From Gammaproteobacteria bacterium (GTDB taxonomy: Bacteria; Pseudomonadota; Gammaproteobacteria; Coxiellales; Coxiellaceae): a DNA stretch of 8,848 bases. The translations under genes and the position numbers were made by a program. The number at the start of each line of letters is the position of its first letter. Position 1 is the stretch's first letter. The notes below the pieces were generated by a model. That model saw only the letters and a program-made list of their open reading frames with translations. It ran no database searches and had not been told where the DNA came from. Positions 1-4,414 of this stretch are shown here, in pieces. The DNA lies in NCBI GenBank assembly GCA_021774015.1, contig JAJFJO010000111.1, positions 1 to 8,848 of the forward strand, in the 5' to 3' direction.

Positions 1-24
1 ACTCTTTTCTAGGTTTATATCTTA

Positions 25-55
25 TTGATAAACAAACACTATTTAAATCTACTAT
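25..55 (+). promoter_or_regulatory. Possible sigma-70 promoter of the L,D-transpeptidase gene
   Basis: TTGATA at 25-30 could be a -35 element and TACTAT at 50-55 a -10 element. The spacer is 19 nt, longer than the preferred 17, so the match is only fair. The surroundings are AT-rich and the site lies about 65 nt before the chosen start at 121, which would give a leader of roughly 60 nt. This is inference from hexamer resemblance only. Confidence 0.3.
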
Positions 56-109
56 AGTTACCCCCATGTCGGATATGTTAGTTATGGATGCTTCCCCTAT
101 TAAATAGTG

Positions 110-118
110 AGGAGGAGG
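110..118 (+). promoter_or_regulatory. Strong ribosome binding site that fixes the start at 121
   Basis: AGGAGGAGG contains two overlapping perfect Shine-Dalgarno cores, AGGAGG at 110-115 and 113-118. The first lies 5 nt before ATG 121. The in-frame ATG at 88 has no such site and would put the acidic stretch NSEEE ahead of the signal peptide, so 121 is the better start. Confidence 0.8.
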
Positions 119-120
119 TT

Positions 121-726
121 ATGTCGTTATTAGTTATTTCAGCTTGTGCAGCATTGGCGATCACTTTAGGATTAACACAAAATGCCAATGCGCAACCGTC
201 GCAGGGGTATCAACAAAAACCTATCATACTTGCACATCACAGCTATCGATATCAGCAGCGTTATCGAAATGGTAAAAAAAGATATAAGAGAAAGAGGCAT
301 TCGCGTCGACCTAATTATGGTTTTCCCAGTCATCGATCCGGGGGTAAGGTATTTATTTTTAGTCCGCGCTTAAAGGCGTGGGCTGCCTATAACTCTAGTG
401 GCCGCTTAATTGCAACCGGTCGAGCATCGGGGGGTGCGAGTTGGTGTCGAGATGTTAAGCGTGCTTGCCGGACACCACGTGGTGTATTTCGAGTGCAGCG
501 TAAAGGCAGTGCAAGTTGTCGTTCTTCTCGATATCCGTTACCACGAGGTGGGGCGCCAATGCCTTATTGTATGTTCTTTAGTAAACATTATGCAATTCAT
601 GGGTCGCCTAATGTGCCACGCGCGAATGTGAGTCATGGTTGCGTTCGTGTGACGCCTAAAATGGCGGGGTGGTTAACGCGGAATTTTATTACGATTGGAA
701 CAAAGGTGATTGTGACGTCATATTAG
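121..726 (+). CDS. Exported L,D-transpeptidase, YkuD family
   Basis: The 201-residue protein is probably exported and acts on peptidoglycan in the periplasm. The family swaps the D-Ala4 of a donor stem peptide for a new 3-3 (mDAP-mDAP) bond or for a lipoprotein link. Residues 3-24 form a hydrophobic signal peptide ending in Ala-Asn-Ala, with likely cleavage before Gln25. Unusually, the n-region has no Lys or Arg. A very basic, Tyr/Arg/Lys-rich linker covers about 41-70. The YkuD domain runs from about 78 to 200, with the conserved HG at 160-161 and the catalytic motif SHGCVRV at 171-177, where Cys174 is the nucleophile. Four more Cys (109, 116, 133, 150) lie in the domain and might form disulphides. 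ISAC at residues 6-9 resembles a lipobox but sits too close to the N-terminus to be convincing. The family call is secure. The exact substrate (crosslinking, protein anchoring or m-DAP editing) cannot be told from sequence. Confidence 0.9.
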   Translation: MSLLVISACAALAITLGLTQNANAQPSQGYQQKPIILAHHSYRYQQRYRNGKKRYKRKRHSRRPNYGFPSHRSGGKVFIFSPRLKAWAAYNSSGRLIATGRASGGASWCRDVKRACRTPRGVFRVQRKGSASCRSSRYPLPRGGAPMPYCMFFSKHYAIHGSPNVPRANVSHGCVRVTPKMAGWLTRNFITIGTKVIVTSY

Positions 727-798
727 ATGGCCTGTAAAAAAACATAGTAATCCTAGAAAATACATTTTGTTTTTTTATGACTTTTGGAGTTGATATAA

Positions 799-826
799 AA
801 AAACCCCGACGGATGTCGGGGTTTTT
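799..826. terminator. Bidirectional rho-independent terminator
   Basis: AAAAACCCCGAC (799-810) and GTCGGGGTTTTT (815-826) form a perfect 12-bp inverted repeat around a GGAT loop. The GC-rich core is flanked by A and T runs, so it works as a terminator read from either strand. It lies between two convergent genes, the L,D-transpeptidase (ends 726) and the Ala-rich gene (ends 852), and probably serves both. The U-tract is longer in the minus direction, where 797-803 give seven A on the + strand. Confidence 0.92.
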
Positions 827-851
827 GTGATTTAATCTAGGAGGTTTTTGG

Positions 852-1214
852 TTAAGCTTTGTTCCCAGTTCTTTCTGCAGGGATAGCTGCAATGCGCGCT
901 TCAGCAGTTGTGCCTGTTGCGGCAGAGCTCCTAAATGTACCAGCCCCACTTGTTAATGCGTCTATACTAGCAGCAATAGGACCAAGTTGAGCAGCGGCTT
1001 TGGTAGCATCGCCTAGTTGCGCAGCATCACCTGCTTCAGCTGCGTTGCTAGCAGCAGCAGTTGCATGCTCAGCCTGAGCGGTTTCAATGGCTGCGCTCAA
1101 GTCTGTTAGACTTTTAAGATTAGCAAGGAGCTCGGCAGCATCGGTTGCTTCAGCGAGCTGGGCAAGCATAGCTGCAGCTGTGCCTGAAGTTGCTTGAGTG
1201 TTTGCGCTTGCCAT
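852..1214 (-). CDS. Small alanine-rich protein of unknown function
   Basis: I do not recognise this 120-residue protein. About a third of the residues are Ala (41 by my count). The rest are mainly Thr, Ser, Leu, Glu, Asp, Gln and Gly. There is no Cys, Trp or Tyr, and only three Lys and three Arg. No signal peptide or membrane segment is visible. Residues 12-90 look helical and amphipathic, with Leu/Ile/Met scattered through Ala (near 16-43) and the similar pieces AAQLGD and AAAQLG (about 64-77). The last 30 residues are richer in Gly, Ser and Thr. The start at 1214 is chosen over the in-frame ATG at 1274 because AAAGAGGA lies 8 nt upstream of it. A good ribosome site and its own terminator argue that it is a real gene. 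Possible roles such as a phasin-like surface protein, a secreted protein or a structural protein are speculation. Confidence 0.7.
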   Translation of the reverse strand: MASANTQATSGTAAAMLAQLAEATDAAELLANLKSLTDLSAAIETAQAEHATAAASNAAEAGDAAQLGDATKAAAQLGPIAASIDALTSGAGTFRSSAATGTTAEARIAAIPAERTGNKA

Positions 1215-1222
1215 ATTCAAAA

Positions 1223-1230
1223 TCCTCTTT
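1223..1230 (-). promoter_or_regulatory. Ribosome binding site of the Ala-rich gene
   Basis: On the minus strand this reads AAAGAGGA, ending 8 nt before the ATG at 1214-1212. It decides the start. The upstream in-frame ATG at 1274 has no comparable site. A short dyad, TGAGA (1237-1241) and TCTCA (1247-1251) with a 5-nt loop, lies just upstream in the presumed leader. Confidence 0.65.
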
Positions 1231-1443
1231 CTGGGTTGAGATGATGTCTCATTACCCTCTACTATACACGTCAAATATTAACAAAACCTTAAATGGATCA
1301 AGAAAAACAAAAAAATTTAACTAATTGAATTTTATGGATATATTGTGTTTTCAGTGCAGTTTGTGAGCAGAAAAACAATGAGTTGCTGATGTTTTTACCT
1401 TGCATGCGGGTGTTTTTGGGGGTTATTTCTAGGTTGAATGTAG

Positions 1444-1475
1444 TATGATGACCTGCGTCTTATAATATAAAGGAG
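1444..1475 (+). promoter_or_regulatory. Possible -10 element and ribosome binding site of yajQ
   Basis: AAGGAG at 1470-1475 is 7 nt before ATG 1483 and only 1 nt before the other in-frame ATG at 1477, so 1483 is the start. TATGAT at 1444-1449 could be the -10 element, with a leader of about 27 nt, but I see no good -35. The perfect TATAAT at 1461-1466 lies too close to the ribosome site to be a useful -10 for this gene. Confidence 0.4.
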
Positions 1476-1482
1476 TATGCCC

Positions 1483-1965
1483 ATGCCATCATTTGACATT
1501 GTTTCTGAACTTGATCAACATGAAGTGACTAATGCTGTGGATCAGGCAAACCGTGAAGTTGGCACGCGCTTTGACTTCAAAGGTGCGAATGCATCATTCA
1601 CTTATGCTGATGAGGCGATTAAGTTAGAGGCTGAAGCGGATTTTCATTTAAAGCAGATGATTGATGTTTTAAAAACCAAGCTCACCAAGCGCGGTATTGA
1701 TTTAGCGCATATGGATGTTGAAGACCCGGTGGTTCAGCATAAGAAAGCTGAGCAAAATGTGAAGCTTAAACAAGGGATTGATACGGATACTGCAAAAAAA
1801 ATCATTAAGCTGATTAAGACTGAAAAAATGAAAGTGCAGACGGCAATTCAAGGTGAGAAGGTGCGAGTGACGGGTAAGAAGCGTGATGACTTGCAGACCG
1901 TGATTGCTTTTTTGCGCAAGCAGGAATTGGAGCTGCCGCTGCAGTTTGAGAATTTTCGGGACTGA
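1483..1965 (+). CDS. yajQ: YajQ family nucleotide-binding protein (UPF0234)
   Basis: The 160-residue product is close to the 163 of the E. coli protein. The family is cytoplasmic with two ferredoxin-like folds. Members bind nucleic acids or nucleotides, and in some plant pathogens YajQ-type proteins have been reported to bind cyclic di-GMP and act with a transcription factor. Visible family landmarks are the N-terminal MPSFDIVSE, REVGTRFDFKG near 25-35, KLKQGID in the middle, IQGEKVRVTGKKRDDLQ in the second half and the C-terminal FENFRD. Starting at 1483 gives the usual MPSFDIV start, whereas starting at 1477 would add Met-Pro. The gene stands alone, divergent from the Ala-rich gene and more than 600 bp before mraZ, so it is probably its own transcription unit. 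No clear terminator follows it. Confidence 0.93.
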   Translation: MPSFDIVSELDQHEVTNAVDQANREVGTRFDFKGANASFTYADEAIKLEAEADFHLKQMIDVLKTKLTKRGIDLAHMDVEDPVVQHKKAEQNVKLKQGIDTDTAKKIIKLIKTEKMKVQTAIQGEKVRVTGKKRDDLQTVIAFLRKQELELPLQFENFRD

Positions 1966-2083
1966 GTTTTTGTGGGTGCGGGCACAGACTTGACCCAGAA
2001 GCGCCCATTGAGCAAAATCTACATAGCTGCAATATTTAAACAGTGCGTCTTTAATGGTACATCTAATACAGTATCGATCGTAA

Positions 2084-2120
2084 TGGGCGATTTAAAACCG
2101 CTGGTTTGCTAAATCGCTCA
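2084..2120 (+). repeat. Long hairpin overlapping the first 45-bp repeat
   Basis: Two complementary arms, TGGGCGATTTAAAACC (2084-2099) and GGTTT plus TAAATCGCTCA (2103-2107 and 2110-2120), enclose the 3-nt loop GCT. Only a 2-nt bulge (2108-2109) and one G-T wobble (2086 with 2118) interrupt the 16 pairs. No T-run follows, so it is not a standard terminator. It may be part of the repeat element or a structured 3' end for the yajQ transcript. Confidence 0.6.
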
Positions 2121-2153
2121 CTCGTGTGCGCGGTTCCGAATCAAGGCCGTGCC
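2109..2153 (+). repeat. 45-bp direct repeat, copy 1
   Basis: This copy matches 2218-2262 at 43 of 45 positions, with the differences at 2125 (T against C) and 2146 (G against A). It is GC-rich compared with its flanks. The right half contains a hairpin in which GCGCGGT (2128-2134) pairs with GCCGTGC (2146-2152) using G-T wobbles, around an 11-nt loop. The repeat unit proper probably begins a few bases earlier, at GGTTT near 2103. Confidence 0.85.
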
Positions 2154-2178
2154 GATATTTTTGATTGGAGCCAATAGG

Positions 2179-2204
2179 CGGTTTTGTAAAAAACGTGCCT
2201 TTAG
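2179..2204 (+). repeat. Shortened middle copy of the repeat
   Basis: CGGTTTTGTAAA (2179-2190) matches the left edge of copy 2 (2211-2222) at 11 of 12 bases. CGTGCCTTTAG (2194-2204) matches its right edge (2257-2267) exactly. The roughly 34 bases between these two edges in the full copy are missing here, so it looks like an internally deleted unit. Confidence 0.55.
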
Positions 2205-2217
2205 CAAATACGGTTTT

Positions 2218-2262
2218 CTAAATCGCTCACTCGCGTGCGCGGTTCCGAATCAAGACCGTGCC
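2218..2262 (+). repeat. 45-bp direct repeat, copy 2
   Basis: Second near-identical copy, offset by 109 bp from the first. Its internal hairpin pairs GCGCGGT (2237-2243) with ACCGTGC (2255-2261). The A at 2255 gives a T-A pair where copy 1 has a T-G wobble, so both sequence versions keep the fold. A small dyad, TTTAG (2200-2204) with CTAAA (2218-2222), spans its left edge. Confidence 0.85.
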
Positions 2263-2489
2263 TTTAGGTGGTCAGCAGTTTTAACCCCGGCGCTTTGCTT
2301 GCGTTCTGTGCGTAGCATGTGCTAACAACAGCATCGCGGAAGTATATATTTTGGTACATTCTAGTAAACCCATTGTTGCTGTGTGACCCTAAAGTAAGCA
2401 GCTATAACATAATATTCATATATTTCAACAAATTAAAAATAAAACCTAATTTAAACTTCCAAAACATCACTCAAACCCCTAATTTTCGC

Positions 2490-2503
2490 TTGATCTAGAT
2501 CAA
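2490..2503. promoter_or_regulatory. Perfect FNR/Anr-type palindrome
   Basis: TTGATCTAGATCAA is a perfect 14-bp palindrome and matches the FNR consensus TTGAT-N4-ATCAA at every defined base. Its centre is at 2496.5. A weak -10-like TATTTA at 2525-2530 would put a start near 2537, so the site would centre near -41, the class II activator position. Relative to the stronger mraZ -10 at 2575-2580 it would centre near -90. No FNR gene is visible in the window, so the regulator is inferred. Confidence 0.55.
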
Positions 2504-2570
2504 CTAAACCCATTCTAGACTCATTATTTAAACTTTTACTTTAAGATAACTATTCAATTTTGCCGGTTTG

Positions 2571-2596
2571 GTGGTATAATGTGGGACATTGTGGGG
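2571..2596 (+). promoter_or_regulatory. MraZ operator: three direct boxes at 10-bp spacing
   Basis: GTGGTA (2571), GTGGGA (2581) and GTGGGG (2591) start exactly 10 bp apart. MraZ is known to bind TGGGN direct repeats separated by 5 nt at its own promoter, and the two downstream boxes fit this exactly, while the first is one base off. The array covers the -10, the expected start point and the Shine-Dalgarno region, which is the right place for autorepression of the dcw operon. Confidence 0.85.
2572..2580 (+). promoter_or_regulatory. Extended -10 promoter of the dcw operon
   Basis: TGGTATAAT is a TGn extended -10 with a perfect TATAAT hexamer at 2575-2580. The -35 region is poor (TTCAAT at 2553-2558, 16-nt spacer), which an extended -10 tolerates. 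The predicted start near 2587 leaves a leader of about 20 nt before the mraZ ATG at 2606. The promoter overlaps the first MraZ box. Confidence 0.75.
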
Positions 2597-2605
2597 GAAA
2601 AGACC

Positions 2606-3064
2606 ATGTTTCGCGGACTGAATGCAGTTAACATAGACGCTAAAGGGCGCATTACAGTGCCCAGCCACTTTCGCGAGGCAATCATGGATGAAGCTAATGG
2701 TCAAACAGTCCTAACGATCGATACAGAAGATCGCTGTTTATTACTTTATCCATTTGCCCAGTGGCATGACATTGAGGAAAAGCTGCAGAATTTACCCAGC
2801 TTTCATCCAGCGTCGCGTCGCATACAGCGCTTGTTAATTGGTCACGCCACAGAGATTGAGCTCGATCGGCAAGGGCGCATTTTATTACCACAGCTGCTGA
2901 GAGATTATGCAGGACTGGAGAAAAGTGTGATGCTGGTAGGGCAAGGGAAAAAACTTGAAATTTGGGGTGAGTCCCAATGGCAGATTGGCCGTGAAAGCTG
3001 GATTGCTGAGGATGTAGATGGTAACGGTGGGCTTCCATCTGAGTTATCTACTTTGTCCTTATAA
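2606..3064 (+). CDS. mraZ: Transcriptional regulator MraZ
   Basis: The product has 152 residues, the same length as E. coli MraZ. The family forms a ring of subunits that binds TGGGN boxes and represses the dcw operon. Two SpoVT-AbrB type half-domains are visible. Each carries the D-x-x-G-R core, DAKGR at 11-15 and DRQGR at 87-91, each followed by a short hydrophobic stretch and Pro. The start at 2606 gives the family N-terminus MFRG. The longer frame from 2579 would start inside the promoter and the MraZ boxes and is rejected. A G-rich ribosome site (2593-2597) overlaps the third box, so binding there could also affect translation. It is the first gene of the cluster and rsmH follows after 19 nt. 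Confidence 0.96.
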   Translation: MFRGLNAVNIDAKGRITVPSHFREAIMDEANGQTVLTIDTEDRCLLLYPFAQWHDIEEKLQNLPSFHPASRRIQRLLIGHATEIELDRQGRILLPQLLRDYAGLEKSVMLVGQGKKLEIWGESQWQIGRESWIAEDVDGNGGLPSELSTLSL

Positions 3065-3068
3065 TATA

Positions 3069-3076
3069 AAGGTGAG
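3069..3076 (+). promoter_or_regulatory. Ribosome binding site of rsmH
   Basis: AAGGTGAG lies 7 nt before ATG 3084 and supports that start. The longer frame from 3018 would overlap the mraZ end and lacks such a site. Confidence 0.7.
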
Positions 3077-3083
3077 TAACGCT

Positions 3084-4016
3084 ATGACGCTTGAACATTT
3101 GTCGGTGCTAACGGAGGAGGCAATTGAAGGTTTGGCAATAAAGCCAGCCGGAATATATATCGATGCAACATTTGGACGTGGTGGGCACAGTATGGCCATC
3201 TTAGATCGGTTAGGGTCAACCGGTCGATTGATGGCGATAGATAAAGATCCTGAGGCTATAAAGGTCGGTCGCAATGCCCCATTTGCTCAGGACACACGTT
3301 TTAGCATCGAGAAAGCCTCCTTCGCTACGCTTAAAGCACTAGTTGAAGAATATGATTGGATGGGTCGAGTAGATGGTGTGTTGATGGACTTAGGAGTCTC
3401 TTCACCACAGATAGATGACCCAGAACGCGGATTTAGTTTTATGAAGGAAGGGCCGTTGGATATGAGGATGGATCCACAATCAGGCATTAGCGCTGCAGAT
3501 TGGCTGAATCAAGCTGATGAAGTGGATATTGCCAATGTGATCTATCAATACGGTGAAGAGCGTTATTCGCGACGGATTGCTAAGGCCATTGTTGCGCAGC
3601 GCGCAGAGGAGCCGTTTACAACCACTAGCCAACTTGCAGAAGTGGTTGATCGTGCAAGCCCGTCTCGTGAAAAGAAAAAACACCCTGCGACAAGAACGTT
3701 TCAGGCAATTCGTATTTTTATTAATGACGAATTAAAAGACCTGCAAGTTTGCTTGCAGGAATGTATGGATGTATTAAAAGTGGGTGGCCGTTTATGTGCA
3801 ATTAGCTTTCATTCTTTGGAAGACCGTATTGTTAAACAGTTCATTCAAAAACAGGAACGCGGTATTGATGTACCACCAGAAATACCGGTTCAAGAGCATG
3901 CAATGGGGCGGCGCTTGCGCAAAATCAATGGATTGATTCGGCCTTCAGAGCAGGAAATGTCAGGCAACATCAGGGCGCGTAGCGCTCGGCTAAGGATAGC
4001 GGAGAAGTTAGCATGA
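3084..4016 (+). CDS. rsmH: 16S rRNA (cytosine(1402)-N(4))-methyltransferase RsmH
   Basis: The 310-residue enzyme (E. coli 313) transfers a methyl group from S-adenosylmethionine to N4 of C1402 in the ribosomal P site. It was formerly called MraW. The N-terminus EHLSVLTEEAI is typical. The SAM-binding motif is DATFGRGGHS at 27-36, followed by the acidic strand end AIDKD (51-55) and DLGVSS at 102-107. An inserted helical domain carries ERYSRRIAKAI and HPATRTFQAIRI. The catalytic-domain C-terminal motif ISFHSLEDR is at 240-248. It lies between mraZ and ftsL and its TGA overlaps the ftsL start (ATGA), so the two are probably translationally coupled. All expected motifs are intact. Confidence 0.97.
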   Translation: MTLEHLSVLTEEAIEGLAIKPAGIYIDATFGRGGHSMAILDRLGSTGRLMAIDKDPEAIKVGRNAPFAQDTRFSIEKASFATLKALVEEYDWMGRVDGVLMDLGVSSPQIDDPERGFSFMKEGPLDMRMDPQSGISAADWLNQADEVDIANVIYQYGEERYSRRIAKAIVAQRAEEPFTTTSQLAEVVDRASPSREKKKHPATRTFQAIRIFINDELKDLQVCLQECMDVLKVGGRLCAISFHSLEDRIVKQFIQKQERGIDVPPEIPVQEHAMGRRLRKINGLIRPSEQEMSGNIRARSARLRIAEKLA

Positions 4017-4360
4017 ATACAGCAGTAAGAGCGTTACCAGGACGTTTTAGCGGCGCAGCAGCGGGTTCCCGTGTAGAAACAAGTGCGCCATCAGCATCAA
4101 ACTTTACTGTGATCGTATTGGTCATGAGCTTATTATTAAGTGCATTTGGTGTTATTTATATGAAAGATTATAATCGCCGTTTATTTATTCAGTACCAACA
4201 AACGCAGCAAATGGGCCAGCAAGCTGAAGTGGAGTGGGGTAAATTATTACTTGAGCAAAGCACCTGGTCTACACAAGCGCGTATTCAGACGATGGCACAA
4301 AATCAACTAGGAATGGTTATGCCAGCGCCTGACCATATTGTTATGGTGGAAGAACATTAG
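4013..4360 (+). CDS. ftsL: Cell division protein FtsL
   Basis: FtsL is a small bitopic membrane protein that forms a complex with FtsB and FtsQ and signals to the FtsW-FtsI septal synthase. The 115-residue product (E. coli 121) has a cytoplasmic tail of about 30 residues, a single membrane segment at about 31-50, then a periplasmic region rich in Gln, Glu and hydrophobic residues (about 51-92) that fits the usual coiled coil. The family sequence is poorly conserved, so the call rests on size, topology and its place between rsmH and ftsI. ATG 4013 overlaps the rsmH TGA by 4 nt, and GGAGAAG (4001-4007) inside rsmH is a good ribosome site 5 nt upstream. Confidence 0.92.
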   Translation: MNTAVRALPGRFSGAAAGSRVETSAPSASNFTVIVLVMSLLLSAFGVIYMKDYNRRLFIQYQQTQQMGQQAEVEWGKLLLEQSTWSTQARIQTMAQNQLGMVMPAPDHIVMVEEH

Positions 4361-4363
4361 GAA

Positions 4364-4414
4364 ATGAAAACGCTCCGTTGCTTGCTGCGGAAATTTTTTA
4401 TAGTTAAAGAATGA
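4364..4414 (+). CDS. Possible 16-codon mini-ORF coupled to ftsI
   Basis: Just after the ftsL stop (4358-4360), ATG 4364 opens a frame reading MKTLRCLLRKFFIVKE. Its TGA at 4412-4414 overlaps the ftsI ATG at 4411-4413 as ATGA. ftsI has no Shine-Dalgarno of its own, so reinitiation through this frame is conceivable. Against it, AGGA (4359-4362) is only 1 nt from ATG 4364, and such a short frame can arise by chance. It could also be plain spacer. Confidence 0.3.
   Translation: MKTLRCLLRKFFIVKE
4374..4399 (+). terminator. Weak terminator-like hairpin between ftsL and ftsI
   Basis: TCCGT (4374-4378) pairs with GCGGA (4387-4391), including a T-G wobble, around an 8-nt loop. Six T follow at 4394-4399. 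Five pairs make a weak stem, so at most it would cause pausing or partial attenuation. It could also affect the mini-ORF that spans it. Confidence 0.25.

Larger units (their letters stand above)
1966..2570. other. Gene-free region between yajQ and mraZ
   Basis: I see no credible gene on either strand over these roughly 600 bases. The first part has a small dyad after yajQ (GTGC at 1976-1979 and GCAC at 1982-1985) without a T-run. A GC-richer repeat block lies at about 2084-2284, followed by a perfect dyad TAGCA/TGCTA at 2313-2324. From about 2400 to 2490 the DNA is strongly AT-rich and could act as an UP element or bent DNA. The FNR-like palindrome at 2490-2503 and the mraZ promoter close the region. 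Confidence 0.7.

Noticed and set aside
66..107. 13-codon frame ATG 66 to TAG 105 just before the L,D-transpeptidase ribosome site
   Set aside because: No Shine-Dalgarno precedes it and the peptide (MSDMLVMDASPIK) shows no leader-peptide features. Tandem stops before a gene are common by chance.
1461..1466. Perfect TATAAT just before yajQ as its -10 element
   Set aside because: The transcript would start inside or after the Shine-Dalgarno, leaving no usable leader. The TTGAAT at 1434-1439 is also 21 nt away, which is too far.
1973..1997. Hairpin TGGGT/ACCCA just after yajQ as a terminator
   Set aside because: The arms are short, the loop is long and no T-run follows.
1814..2032. Minus-strand frame of 72 codons across the yajQ end
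   Set aside because: Shadow of yajQ codons, with no ribosome site and no recognisable product. Other opposite-strand frames inside rsmH, ftsI, murE and murF were rejected for the same reason.
2128..2152. Stretch resembling a tRNA T-arm (GGTTCCGAATC) in the repeats
   Set aside because: The spacing does not give a 5-bp T-stem with a 7-nt loop, and no acceptor, D or anticodon arm can be built around it.
2113..2325. Open frame of about 70 codons through the repeat block, with a GTG at 2149
   Set aside because: It has no ATG and no usable ribosome site, and it runs through both repeat copies and the deleted unit. It is most likely a by-product of repeat DNA.
2579..2605. N-terminal extension of MraZ from ATG 2579
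   Set aside because: It begins inside the -10 hexamer and the MraZ boxes, and the family N-terminus MFRG starts at 2606.
3018..3083. N-terminal extension of RsmH from ATG 3018 overlapping mraZ
   Set aside because: It overlaps the mraZ coding end, has no ribosome site and adds 22 residues absent from the family. ATG 3084 has a good site.
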